Of a stretch of 58,306 bases of DNA, positions 43,230 to 52,581 are shown piece by piece. The first letter of the stretch is position 1. Each line of letters opens with the position of its first letter. The translations under genes were made by a program, and so were the position numbers. The notes beneath the pieces are model-generated. The model did not search any database, had not been told where the DNA came from, and saw only the letters and a list, made by a program, of their open reading frames with translations. The DNA comes from Paracoccaceae bacterium (GTDB lineage: Bacteria; Pseudomonadota; Alphaproteobacteria; Rhodobacterales; Rhodobacteraceae): the NCBI GenBank assembly GCA_017854585.1, contig JAFMHK010000022.1, forward strand, positions 1-58,306, written 5' to 3'.

Positions 43230-45017
43230 CTAAAGCTGCGGGGTCAGACCCGCTGCCTGCAACGCGTTGAGGCGCGCATAGGCGCCATCGGCGCCGATTA
43301 ATTCTTCATGCGTGCCCTGTTCGATCACCCGCCCCTTGTCGATCACGATGATCTTGTCGGCGGCACGGATCGTTGACAGACGGTGAGCGATCACGAGCGT
43401 GGTTCGGCCCTGCGCCAATCGCGTCAGTGCCAGTTGCACCAGGCGTTCGGATTCGGCGTCAAGGGCTGAGGTGGGTTCGTCCAACAACAAGATTGGTGCC
43501 GACTTGAGCATCGCGCGCGCGATGGCAACCCGCTGCCTCTGCCCACCTGACAAGGACCCTCCCCGAGGGCCGACCCGTGTACCCAAGCCCTCGGGGAGGG
43601 TGTCGGCGAAATCGGTGACAGAGGCGGATTGCGCCGCGTTGCGGACATCGGCATCGCTTGCGTCAAGGCGCCCAAGCCGGATGTTCTGTGCGATGGTTTC
43701 ATCGAACAGCGCTGTGTCCTGACCAACCGATGCAATCATGTTCCGAAGCACGGTTATGTCTGCATCGGTCGTGGCCGTCCCGGCAATGCACACCGTACCG
43801 CTATCGGGATCGATCAGCCGTGTCAGAAGGGAGAAGACAGTCGATTTACCCGCGCCCGAAGGGCCGACAAGCGCCGTGGTCTTGCCGGCCTTCGCAGTGA
43901 AGCTGACGCCATTCAGGACCGGCGCTGTTCCATAACTGAAATGCACGTCGTCAAATACAACGTCACCGGGGGCCATCGGTTTGGGATTTGCAGGTGAGAT
44001 GATGGTCGGCTGCACCTCCAGCACTTCGTAGAGCCGCTCCAGCGATGCCAAGGCCGCCTGGAGTTGCCCGGCGATATTTGCAAGGCGTCTGAGCGGGTCG
44101 AACAAAAGGGCAAGCGCCGTGAAAAATGACATGAACTGGCCGACCGTCTTGTCGCCATCGACAATCTGCGCCCCGCCGAAATACAGAACCGCCACAAATC
44201 CGACGGCGGCGATGACGTCGATCATCGCAGGGTTCCCGGCCTGACCCCTCTGGGCGCGGATCGCGTTGGTCAGAAAGCCTTTGACCTCGTGCTGAAATCG
44301 GGCGTGTTCATACGCTTCCAACCGGTTGACCTTAATGGCGATAATGCCATGAAAGATCTCGTCCAACCGGGTCGAAAGCCGCGCCGCAGCCTCGCGCGCG
44401 GCACGCGTCGTTGCCCGGATCAGCCGTTGCAGGACCAACATGGGAAGGATCAGCAGCGGGATGCCGACCAACGCAAGAAGCGTCCATTGCCAGTCCGACA
44501 CGAACATGACGGTCAAAAGCGACAGAAGCGTAATGGTGTCCCGGCCCAATGACATGACCGCGGTCGACGCGGCACCTTGCAGGGAAAGCGTGTCGCCACG
44601 GACCCTTTCGATCAGTGCGCCGGGCGCATTTTCTTGAAAGAACTTTGCATCCAGACCGAGAAAGTGACCCACCAGCCGGTCCTGAAGCGACGTGGTGACG
44701 CGCAAGCCGATCCCCACGATGATCAGGCGCTGACCAAACCCGGCCAGCGCACGCAAGATGAACACGCCCGAGATGGCAAAGGCGATCCAGCCCACGCCTT
44801 CCATACTACCTGCCGCGAACATCTGATCGAATAGCGGCTGTATCATGTAGGCGAACCCGCCGAGCGCGGCGCCCTCGACCGACATCAGCACGACAGCCAC
44901 AACCATCAGCGGCCAATATTGCACGATGTGTTCACGCCAAAGCCGCCCAAGAAGATGAATCGCCTTGGGGCTTGGCTTGGTCGGGAAATTGCTTTCGAAA
45001 GTTTCGTGGTCTTGCAT
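43230..45017 (-). CDS. MsbA-like ABC exporter (fused permease and ATPase)
   Basis: 595-residue half-transporter with an N-terminal six-helix membrane domain (about 30-325) and an ATP-binding domain with Walker A GPSGAGKST, signature LSGGQRQR and Walker B ILLLDEPTSALD. It matches lipid A/lipid exporter-like proteins such as MsbA, but could export other lipids or peptides. The start is the ATG at 45017 (MQDHETFESN); the longer frame to 45071 has no support. It is divergent from the importer ATPase gene at 45241. Confidence 0.92.
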   Translation of the reverse strand: MQDHETFESNFPTKPSPKAIHLLGRLWREHIVQYWPLMVVAVVLMSVEGAALGGFAYMIQPLFDQMFAAGSMEGVGWIAFAISGVFILRALAGFGQRLIIVGIGLRVTTSLQDRLVGHFLGLDAKFFQENAPGALIERVRGDTLSLQGAASTAVMSLGRDTITLLSLLTVMFVSDWQWTLLALVGIPLLILPMLVLQRLIRATTRAAREAAARLSTRLDEIFHGIIAIKVNRLEAYEHARFQHEVKGFLTNAIRAQRGQAGNPAMIDVIAAVGFVAVLYFGGAQIVDGDKTVGQFMSFFTALALLFDPLRRLANIAGQLQAALASLERLYEVLEVQPTIISPANPKPMAPGDVVFDDVHFSYGTAPVLNGVSFTAKAGKTTALVGPSGAGKSTVFSLLTRLIDPDSGTVCIAGTATTDADITVLRNMIASVGQDTALFDETIAQNIRLGRLDASDADVRNAAQSASVTDFADTLPEGLGTRVGPRGGSLSGGQRQRVAIARAMLKSAPILLLDEPTSALDAESERLVQLALTRLAQGRTTLVIAHRLSTIRAADKIIVIDKGRVIEQGTHEELIGADGAYARLNALQAAGLTPQL

Positions 45018-45240
45018 GTGCCGTGTTTGTCCTTGGGAGCGGTGCCTACGCGATGGCGCGGTGCGCAGCAAGTCTTACGCCAAGTTGCGATGGATACGAC
45101 CAAACTGCGCCGCAAACAGTGCAAACTTCGTAATTTGTCGACGAGATGTCGCAAATGAACGGTTGAATGTCGGCCAAGGGTTTGTTTTGATGGCATCGAA
45201 AGCGTGGGACACATCGCGTTGAACAGCAGGGGAGTGAGGG

Positions 45241-46338
45241 TTGACCTCAGATAACAGTGCGGCGTTTGTCGCCTTTGATCGTGTGCAAAAAAGTTACGAT
45301 GGCGAAACGCTCGTCGTCAAAGACCTGAACCTGTCTATTCCGAAGGGTGAGTTTCTGACGATGCTCGGGCCGTCGGGGTCCGGCAAGACGACGTGTCTCA
45401 TGATGTTGGCCGGGTTTGAAACCGCGACACATGGAGAGATCACGCTGGGCGGCAAGCCCATAAACAATATCCCGCCCCACAAGCGCGGCATCGGCATGGT
45501 CTTTCAGAACTATGCCCTTTTCCCCCACATGACCGTCGCGGAAAACCTCGCGTTCCCATTGGAAGTGCGCAAGATCGGCAAGTCCGACCGCGAGGCCAAG
45601 GTCATGCGCGCGCTTGATATGGTTCAGATGGGTGCGTTTGGCGGCAGGCGTCCGGCCCAGCTGTCGGGTGGTCAGCAGCAACGTATCGCACTGGCCCGCG
45701 CTTTGGTGTTCGAGCCCGAGTTGGTCTTGATGGACGAGCCGCTTGGCGCGCTGGACAAGCAGTTGCGTGAGACGCTTCAGTTCGAGATCACGAACCTCGC
45801 ACACCAGCTTGGGATTACCACGGTCTATGTGACGCACGATCAGACCGAGGCGCTGACAATGTCGGATCGGGTAGCCGTATTCGATGATGGTCGTATTCAG
45901 CAGCTTGCGCCGCCTGACGAGCTGTATGAAAGGCCGCAAAACAGCTTTGTCGCGCAGTTCATCGGTGAGAATAACACCCTGATGGGAACGGTTTCCGCGA
46001 TGCGTGGGGATACCGCCGAGGTCCGCCTTGATAGTGGTGAAATGATCGAGACGGTTCCAGTGAACGTTTCCAATGTGGGCGACCGCACGCTGGTGTCTAT
46101 CCGACCCGAGCGGGTCGAATACAATGCCGAACGTCTGTCGTCGGATGCGCACACACTGAATGCGGAAGTTCTGGAATTCATCTATATGGGTGACATCTAT
46201 CGCACCCGCCTGCGCGTTGCCGGTCGTGAGGATTTCATCATCAAGACCCGCAACGCCCCCGATCAACGACGTCTTGCCCCCGGTGAGAAGATCAAGATCG
46301 GCTGGCGGCCACAAGATTGCCGGGCGCTGGACGCCTGA
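45241..46338 (+). CDS. Polyamine-type ABC importer ATP-binding protein (PotA-like)
   Basis: 365-residue ATPase of a spermidine/putrescine-like importer. Walker A GPSGSGKTT, Q-loop FQNY, signature LSGGQQQR, Walker B VLMDEP, and a C-terminal TOBE region are present. The start is TTG at 45241, with GGGGAG 6 bases upstream; an in-frame stop lies 2 codons before it, so nothing longer is possible. It opens an operon with a binding protein, a DUF1330 protein and two permeases. Substrate is inferred from the permease and binding-protein types and may be another amine. Confidence 0.9.
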   Translation: MTSDNSAAFVAFDRVQKSYDGETLVVKDLNLSIPKGEFLTMLGPSGSGKTTCLMMLAGFETATHGEITLGGKPINNIPPHKRGIGMVFQNYALFPHMTVAENLAFPLEVRKIGKSDREAKVMRALDMVQMGAFGGRRPAQLSGGQQQRIALARALVFEPELVLMDEPLGALDKQLRETLQFEITNLAHQLGITTVYVTHDQTEALTMSDRVAVFDDGRIQQLAPPDELYERPQNSFVAQFIGENNTLMGTVSAMRGDTAEVRLDSGEMIETVPVNVSNVGDRTLVSIRPERVEYNAERLSSDAHTLNAEVLEFIYMGDIYRTRLRVAGREDFIIKTRNAPDQRRLAPGEKIKIGWRPQDCRALDA

Positions 46339-46430
46339 GCAGACATGGCGCCCGGCACGAAACGTGCCTGCGCCCAATGAAACCCGGACATGCCGGGCAA
46401 CGAACAAAGTCGAACAACAAGGAGAGACGT

Positions 46431-47546
46431 ATGAAACTCAAGAATCTTATGATGATGACGGCGGTGGCCGGATTGGCCGCACCGGCAGCATTCGCCGATG
46501 CCCACATGGCAGACTCGGTTACCTTTGTCAGCTGGGGCGGCGCGTATCAGTCAAGCCAGATCAATGCCTACACAGACCCCTACATCGCGGCAAACCCCGG
46601 TGTTCAGGTCATCTGGGACGAAAGCAGCTCCGAGGCCGTGGCGCGTCTGCGGGCGATGAACGAAGCGAATAACCTGACTTGGGACCTTGTCGATGTGGAG
46701 GCTGCCGACGCCATCCGCCTTTGCGATGAAGGTCTGGCCATGGAAGTGGATCACGACGAAATTCTGGCACCGGCGCCCGATGGGACACCGGCCAGCGAAG
46801 ATTTCGGCGACATGATCGTTTCCGACTGCTTTATCCCGCAAATCGTGTTCTCGACCACCTTCGGGTATCGTACCGACATGGTTCCGGAGGGCGTAGCCGC
46901 ACCGACGAGCGCTTGCGACGTGTTCGATGTGGAGACCTATCCGGGTCGCCGCGCCTTGAACCGGAACCCGATCGCCAACATGGAATGGGCGCTGATCTGT
47001 TCGGGCATTGCCTACGAGGATGTCTATGACATGCTCGAAACCGAAGCAGGCATTACGATGGCCTTCGCGATGCTTGATACAATCAAGGAGAACACCGTCT
47101 GGTGGACCTCCGCCGCAGAAGCGGTTCAGCTTTTGGCAGATGGCGAAGTGTTCATGGGTTCGTCCTACAACGGACGTCTGTTCGCAGCGATTGCCGAGCA
47201 GAACCAGCCGATCGGAATGGCTTGGGACTGGCAGATGCTTGATCTTGACGGCTGGATCATCCCCGCCGGTCTGCCCGAGGATCGTTTGGCCCGCGTGATG
47301 GACTTCCTGTATTTCGGCACGGACACTCAGCGTCTTGCTGATCAGGCCGCATATATCTCGTATGGTCCGGCACGGGCTTCGTCCGCTCCGCTGGTCGGAT
47401 TGCATGCCGAGCTTGGGATCGAAATGGCGCCGCATATGCCGACCGAGCCGTCCAATGCCGCAAACACCTTCGTGAACAACTACGTGTGGTGGGCCGATTA
47501 TCGCGACGATCTTGACTCGCGGTTCCAGGCTTGGCTGGCACAGTAA
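46431..47546 (+). CDS. Extracellular solute-binding protein (PotD/PotF type)
   Basis: 371-residue periplasmic protein with a cleavable signal peptide (about 1-22, AVAGLAAPAAFADA). The mature sequence shows VTFVSWGGAYQSSQINAY, and later WDLVDVEAADAI, typical of polyamine or similar solute-binding proteins. The ATG at 46431 follows GGAGAG. It is the second gene of the importer operon, 92 bases after the ATPase gene. A strong hairpin follows its stop and may raise its mRNA stability. Confidence 0.92.
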   Translation: MKLKNLMMMTAVAGLAAPAAFADAHMADSVTFVSWGGAYQSSQINAYTDPYIAANPGVQVIWDESSSEAVARLRAMNEANNLTWDLVDVEAADAIRLCDEGLAMEVDHDEILAPAPDGTPASEDFGDMIVSDCFIPQIVFSTTFGYRTDMVPEGVAAPTSACDVFDVETYPGRRALNRNPIANMEWALICSGIAYEDVYDMLETEAGITMAFAMLDTIKENTVWWTSAAEAVQLLADGEVFMGSSYNGRLFAAIAEQNQPIGMAWDWQMLDLDGWIIPAGLPEDRLARVMDFLYFGTDTQRLADQAAYISYGPARASSAPLVGLHAELGIEMAPHMPTEPSNAANTFVNNYVWWADYRDDLDSRFQAWLAQ

Positions 47547-47556
47547 GTACGCAATG

Positions 47557-47580
47557 GGGGTGGGCACTCGTGCCCACCCC
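47557..47580 (+). terminator. Strong hairpin after the binding-protein gene
   Basis: A perfect 11-bp stem (47557-47567 with 47570-47580, 2-nt turn), GC-rich, without a U-tract, lies 10 bases after the binding-protein stop. It is more likely an mRNA-stabilising or partial terminator element than a full stop, since the permease genes lie downstream. Confidence 0.6.
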
Positions 47581-47622
47581 TACTTCCACTTCCGACATGC
47601 GCGACCACAAAAGGCGACACCC

Positions 47623-47910
47623 ATGCCCAAAGGCTACATCATCGGCCACATCACCGTGACCAACCCCGATGCATACAAGGAATACGTGGAGCGTGACACG
47701 CCCATCCTGCAAGCTCTTGGGGGCCAGTTCATCGTACGCGGCGGGCAGGCGGAAGTGATGGAAGGCGAAACCCTGATGCGGCATGTCGTCATCGAATTTC
47801 CCAGCTACGCGCAGGCAATGACTGCCTACAACGACCCGGAATACCAAGAAGTCGCCGATATCCGGCGACGCAACGCTGATAGCGTCATTATCGTGGTTGA
47901 GGGTGCCTGA
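47623..47910 (+). CDS. DUF1330 protein within the importer operon
   Basis: 95-residue protein of the DUF1330 fold (dimeric alpha/beta barrel). It has the conserved GYIIGHITVTNPDAYKEY start, GGQFIVRGGQAEVMEG, and FPSYAQAMTAYNDPEYQ blocks. Function is unknown. It lies between the binding-protein and permease genes, 3 bases before the latter, and is therefore part of the operon. The ATG at 47623 is used; the longer frame is unsupported. Confidence 0.92.
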   Translation: MPKGYIIGHITVTNPDAYKEYVERDTPILQALGGQFIVRGGQAEVMEGETLMRHVVIEFPSYAQAMTAYNDPEYQEVADIRRRNADSVIIVVEGA

Positions 47911-47913
47911 GCC

Positions 47914-49635
47914 ATGACAGAAAGCGCCACAAGCCCGGATGACTTCGCAGCGACCGCGCAAGATGGCGCTCAGAAAAAGGGTGCCCGTCAAGCTCCTGTG
48001 TTGGCCGCTGATGGCCGCCCGCTGAAGGCATCATTGAACCGTGCCCTTCGGGCGCAAAAAATGCGTGCGCTGATGCTGATTGCGCCGCTTCTTATTTTTA
48101 TCCTTGTCACGTTCGTGGCCCCGATCGCGGATATGCTGTTCCGCTCGGTCGAGAACCAGATCGTGTCGGAAACCTTTCCGCGGACCGTGATGTCCTTGGA
48201 AGAATGGGACACCGACGGCCTGCCGGGCGAAGATACCTATGCCGCCCTGACGTATGATTTTGTCGAAGCGGCCGAACGTCGCCTCCACACACGAGTGGGA
48301 AGCCGCCTTAACTACGAAACCACGGGTATGTCCTCGATCTTTCGCAAATCGGGACGTGATGTCGGGGATGTTGGCGAAGCCTATGCAGATCAGTTCATCG
48401 CGCTGGATCCCGCGTGGGAGGACCCTGCAACTTGGGTGACATTGCTGGGATCTCAGGACTGGCTTCGTGATCAGGCTGAATGGACAGCAGACGCCACCGA
48501 AGCGCGTAGCGCTGACATGGTCTTTGACATTTCCGAGCCGCGGTTCGCCTTGGCAACAGCGCCACGCGTGCTTTTGCCGGAAACGGCCGATGCCTATCGG
48601 TCTTTTGCCCAAACCATTGCGGATGTCGACCAAGACAGCCCGACCTCGGAGGAACCGTGGAACAGCGTTTATCTGGCGCTGTATCGCGACTTGATGCGCA
48701 CCGATGCCGCCACGATCGCGGCGTATGATGGACCCGGACGCGACTTGTTGGTTGCCGCGGATGCTGCGGTCGATGGGTTCGAAGCAGTCGATCTTCAGGC
48801 GCTCTATGCCGAGATGGACGACGGATGGGTTGAAATGCCAATCTGGGAAACGTTCGAGGCGTTTTCCGACCCCTACACCGCCGGTTATTTCCTTGCTGCC
48901 GTCGACCTGCAACTGACCCCCGATGGGATCGAGGCACAGCCCGAAAACCAACGGGTTTATATCCTGCTGTTCCAGCGGACGATCTTCATGTCGCTGATGA
49001 TCATGGGGATGTGTGTTCTTCTGGGCTATCCGATTGCCTTCTTGCTTTCGAACCTGTCGATGCGTGCGTCGAACCTGTTGCTCATTCTGGTGCTGTTGCC
49101 TTTCTGGACGTCGCTTCTTGTGCGGACGTCTGCGTGGAAGGTGCTTCTGCAACAGGAAGGCGTGATAAACGATATTCTGGTCTGGATCGGACTTGTGGCT
49201 GACAATGACCGATTGGCCCTGATCAACAATCAGTTCGGCACGATCATTGCGATGACCCACATTCTGCTGCCTTTCATGATCTTGCCGCTCTATTCGGTGA
49301 TGAAAACCATCCCCCCCACATACGTGCGGGCCGCAAAGTCATTGGGAGCGACCAATTGGACCGCGTTCTGGCGAGTCTATTTCCCACAGTCGATCCCAGG
49401 GATCGGGGCAGGTTGTATCCTCGTGTTCATTCTTTCGATTGGCTACTACATCACGCCCGAACTGGTGGGCGGACGGACGGGTACGTTCATCTCGAACCGG
49501 ATCGCTTTCCATATCTCAACAAGTCTGAACTGGGGTCTGGCTGCCGCGCTTGGTTCCATCCTGCTGGCGCTGGTTCTGGCGCTCTACTGGGTCTACGATC
49601 GGATCGTGGGCATCGACAACGTGAAGCTGGGGTGA
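47914..49635 (+). CDS. ABC importer permease (PotB-like) with large periplasmic insert
   Basis: 573-residue permease. After a short cytoplasmic part, the first membrane helix is at about 52-74 (MLIAPLLIFILVTFVAPIAD). A 270-residue mostly acidic soluble stretch follows (about 80-348), then five helices with the EAA-type loop VRAAKSLGATNWTAFWRVYFPQS. Typical PotB proteins lack this insert; similar long forms are seen in Rhodobacterales. Its role is unknown, and it may bind the solute protein. Confidence 0.88.
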   Translation: MTESATSPDDFAATAQDGAQKKGARQAPVLAADGRPLKASLNRALRAQKMRALMLIAPLLIFILVTFVAPIADMLFRSVENQIVSETFPRTVMSLEEWDTDGLPGEDTYAALTYDFVEAAERRLHTRVGSRLNYETTGMSSIFRKSGRDVGDVGEAYADQFIALDPAWEDPATWVTLLGSQDWLRDQAEWTADATEARSADMVFDISEPRFALATAPRVLLPETADAYRSFAQTIADVDQDSPTSEEPWNSVYLALYRDLMRTDAATIAAYDGPGRDLLVAADAAVDGFEAVDLQALYAEMDDGWVEMPIWETFEAFSDPYTAGYFLAAVDLQLTPDGIEAQPENQRVYILLFQRTIFMSLMIMGMCVLLGYPIAFLLSNLSMRASNLLLILVLLPFWTSLLVRTSAWKVLLQQEGVINDILVWIGLVADNDRLALINNQFGTIIAMTHILLPFMILPLYSVMKTIPPTYVRAAKSLGATNWTAFWRVYFPQSIPGIGAGCILVFILSIGYYITPELVGGRTGTFISNRIAFHISTSLNWGLAAALGSILLALVLALYWVYDRIVGIDNVKLG

Positions 49636-49639
49636 GCAA

Positions 49640-50494
49640 ATGAACGAATTACCGCCATATGCCACAATCGGCCAACGAGTCTGGTTCTATTCATTCCGGG
49701 TTATCTGTGGGCTGATCTTCTTTTTCTTGATCGCGCCGATCATCACGATCATACCCCTCAGCTTTAATGCCGAGAACTTCTTTACCTTCACGCCCGGGAT
49801 GCTGGCGCTGGACCCTGACGCCTACAGCCTGCGCCACTACGAGGATTTCTTTACAAACCCGGATTGGCAGCAGGCGATGTGGAATTCGGTGCGGATTGCG
49901 CCGGTGGCTACGATTATGTCGGTCTCCTTGGGAACACTGGCAGCTATCGGGCTTAGCCAGTCACATGTTCCGTTCAAGGGGACGATCATGGCGATTCTGA
50001 TTTCGCCAATGATCGTGCCGCTGATCATCTCGGCGGCGGGCATGTATTTCTTTTATTCACGGATCGGGCTGCAAGGCACCTATTGGGGCGTGGTTCTGGC
50101 GCATGCGGCGCTGGGCATTCCGTTCGTCATCATCACGGTCACAGCGACGCTGGTGGGCTTTGACCGCTCGCTCACGCGGGCGGCTGCATCGCTTGGCGCC
50201 AACCCCGTGACAACGTTCTTCAGGGTGCAAATGCCGCTGATCTTGCCCGGTGTGATTTCTGGTGGATTGTTTGCCTTCATCACGTCGTTTGACGAGGTTG
50301 TGGTGGTGCTGTTCGTGGGTTCGGCCGCCCAGAAAACACTGCCTTGGCAGATGTTTATCGGCCTGCGCGAACAAATCAGCCCCACCATTCTGGCAGTGGC
50401 AACCATTTTGGTGATCTTCTCGATTGCGTTGCTGACAGTGGTCGAGCTGCTCCGGCGCCGGTCCGAACGGTTGCGGGGGATGTCGCCCGGCTGA
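49640..50494 (+). CDS. ABC importer permease (PotC-like)
   Basis: 284-residue permease with six helices and the EAA loop TRAAASLGANPVTTFFRVQM. It starts 4 bases after the first permease gene and ends the operon. It forms the heterodimeric channel with the previous protein. The conserved YFFYSRIGLQGTYWGVVLAH stretch is typical of PotC/PotI. Confidence 0.93.
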   Translation: MNELPPYATIGQRVWFYSFRVICGLIFFFLIAPIITIIPLSFNAENFFTFTPGMLALDPDAYSLRHYEDFFTNPDWQQAMWNSVRIAPVATIMSVSLGTLAAIGLSQSHVPFKGTIMAILISPMIVPLIISAAGMYFFYSRIGLQGTYWGVVLAHAALGIPFVIITVTATLVGFDRSLTRAAASLGANPVTTFFRVQMPLILPGVISGGLFAFITSFDEVVVVLFVGSAAQKTLPWQMFIGLREQISPTILAVATILVIFSIALLTVVELLRRRSERLRGMSPG

Positions 50495-50605
50495 GCGCAG
50501 ACTGAATCCGGAGAATGAGCGCCACAGATTCACCTTATTTCTAGCTTTTGTAGGACAGCGTGTTTGGCAATCACTTGAATTGCCCTGTCTTGCAAAGGAT
50601 GGCCT

Positions 50606-51652
50606 GTGGCCTACTCCATCTTCATGCTTCCCGAAGGTCTGATGACCGTGACTGGCACCAACGGCGGTTCGGGGTTGGACGGTGTGACCCAAGGGTCGGG
50701 CGTGCACATGGTCGGCGCAACGATCACGTTGAACTCGAACGCGTGGGTCAAGATCGAGATCAATGATAACGACCCTAGCTTTCAAGACAACGATGGCAGT
50801 CAACGCACCATCAATGCCGAAACGATCAATTCGAATCCGAACAACCCTTCCGCTACCCAGACCTTCAACGCCAACACGACGGTCGAGGCGGAGTACGCGA
50901 TTACCGTCAGTGACCCGTCCGGCAACACCTATCAATTGGTGGCGTTCAATTTCTCGACTGGGTCGCCGTCTTTTGGCACGATCGAGGGCCTTGCGTTTAT
51001 TGGGCCGCAGGGCGGGTTCCCTCCGATCGGTGTGCCACTAAGGGTTATCAGTTCCCGGGAAGGGCCGAGTTTTGGCGCAACGACCTATGCCACGCCAATC
51101 TGCTTTGCCCTGGGCACACGCATCGCCACGCCGCGCGGCGAAGTTCCCATCGAAGCGCTTGAAGTTGGCGATCTTGTAACAACACTGGAGGGCGGGGCTG
51201 AGCCGATCCGTTGGATCGGCCGACGCAGCTTTCCGGCAGTTGGTCGGTTCGCCCCGGTCGTCTTTGCCCCCGGCGTCATCGGCAACACGCGCCAACTGGC
51301 AGTATCACGCCAACACCGTATTCTTGTGCGCGGCTGGCGCGCCGAACTGCTGACTGGCCAAGACAGTGTCTGGGTTCCGGCCGTCCATTTTCTGGTACTG
51401 GACGGGGTTCATCTTCAGTCCGGCGGCGAGGTGACGTATCTGCACCTGCTTCTGGATGGTCACCGGACTTTGTTGGCTGAGGGTGTGGAGGCCGAAAGCC
51501 TCCATCCCGGTGAACTGGCCCTTGGCTCAATCAATCCGGAGGGATTGGCCGAGATAGATGCGATCTTTCCGGAACTGATGTGTCGCGGTGCCTCCCAAAC
51601 CTCATACCCTGCAGTCCGCAGCGCCGAGGCCCTCGTCTTACTGGCAAGCTAG
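50606..51652 (+). CDS. Hint-domain protein (Hint_2 type), Cys present
   Basis: 348-residue protein. The first 150 residues resemble an acidic, Asn/Ser-rich beta domain with repeats like GTNGGSGLDGVTQGSGVHM, seen in exported Rhodobacteraceae proteins. The Hint block starts at Cys166 (ICFALGTRIATPRGEVPIEA), with VGDLVTT, SRQHRIL (234-240) and LLLDGHRTLLAEGVEAESL. In contrast to the gene at 1833, the usual Cys is retained. The start is GTG at 50606 with AAGGA upstream. The last four bases overlap the convergent AEC transporter gene. Role unknown; self-processing is possible. Confidence 0.85.
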   Translation: MAYSIFMLPEGLMTVTGTNGGSGLDGVTQGSGVHMVGATITLNSNAWVKIEINDNDPSFQDNDGSQRTINAETINSNPNNPSATQTFNANTTVEAEYAITVSDPSGNTYQLVAFNFSTGSPSFGTIEGLAFIGPQGGFPPIGVPLRVISSREGPSFGATTYATPICFALGTRIATPRGEVPIEALEVGDLVTTLEGGAEPIRWIGRRSFPAVGRFAPVVFAPGVIGNTRQLAVSRQHRILVRGWRAELLTGQDSVWVPAVHFLVLDGVHLQSGGEVTYLHLLLDGHRTLLAEGVEAESLHPGELALGSINPEGLAEIDAIFPELMCRGASQTSYPAVRSAEALVLLAS

Positions 51653-52581
51653 GGCAGTATGGCCAGCCAAATCGATGCGGTAATCACCGTGAGGGCCGTG
51701 CCGATCAACACCGTCGATGCCGCAACCCGCCGGGCCGCCCCGTACATGTCCGCAAACAGGTAGCTGTTCACACCGGGCGCCATGGCTGCGGTTATGACGG
51801 CTGAGCGGAGTTGTGGATCGCTCAGCCCGGTCACGCCACGCCCCAAGCCGTAGGTAATGGCTGGGTGAAGGATCAGCGACAGGGCACACAGGAAGGCAAT
51901 CACCTTCATATCGCCCTCAGGCTTGTAGCGGTAGAGAACACCACCCAACCCGAAAAGGGCCGCGGGCAAAGCCGCGCGGATCATCAGGTTCAGGGCGTCG
52001 GTGGCGACCGTCGGAATGGTAAAATCTGTCAGGTTGACCACAAAGCCAAGCGCGACGCCGATCATCAGCGGATTGCGGAACATTGCGCGCGCCACCGTGC
52101 GGATGAGCGGACCGGGTGCACTGCCGCCTGCTTTGACGATTTCCATCGTTGTGATGCCTAGAAAATAGCACCATGCGGCATGTAATGCGATGATCGCATA
52201 ATTGGGGCCGAGCGCATCGGCGCCATAGGCGCGCTCCATGATCGGCAAGCCCAACAAGACGGTATTCGCAAAAAGAGCCGAAAATCCGATAGCGACGCAA
52301 TCTGGCCATGGTCGCGCGAAAAGCGCGCGTGCGCCGAACATCCCGATGAAGAAACAGGTCGTCGACCCCACATAGAAACTGGCCAGAAGCCGCAGATCGA
52401 AATCCTGCGCCAGATCCAACGTGGCAATGCCAGAAAACAGCAGACAAGGGATGGCGAAGCGCTGGGTAAACACCATCAGCCCGTCGACGGCGGCATCGGT
52501 GAACAGACCGCGCCACACTGCCAGATAACCCGCGCCGATGACCAGAAAGACGGGAAGGACAACTTCGAGCAATTGCCCCAT
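51649..52581 (-). CDS. AEC-family transporter
   Basis: 310-residue membrane protein with about ten helices, related to auxin efflux and malonate/malate carriers. It shows VVLPVFLVIGAGYLA near the N-terminus and the MAPGVNSYLFADMYG block in the C-terminal repeat. Substrate is unknown. It is the last gene in a run on the minus strand; its start directly follows the stop of the preceding gene. Confidence 0.9.
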   Translation of the reverse strand: MGQLLEVVLPVFLVIGAGYLAVWRGLFTDAAVDGLMVFTQRFAIPCLLFSGIATLDLAQDFDLRLLASFYVGSTTCFFIGMFGARALFARPWPDCVAIGFSALFANTVLLGLPIMERAYGADALGPNYAIIALHAAWCYFLGITTMEIVKAGGSAPGPLIRTVARAMFRNPLMIGVALGFVVNLTDFTIPTVATDALNLMIRAALPAALFGLGGVLYRYKPEGDMKVIAFLCALSLILHPAITYGLGRGVTGLSDPQLRSAVITAAMAPGVNSYLFADMYGAARRVAASTVLIGTALTVITASIWLAILP

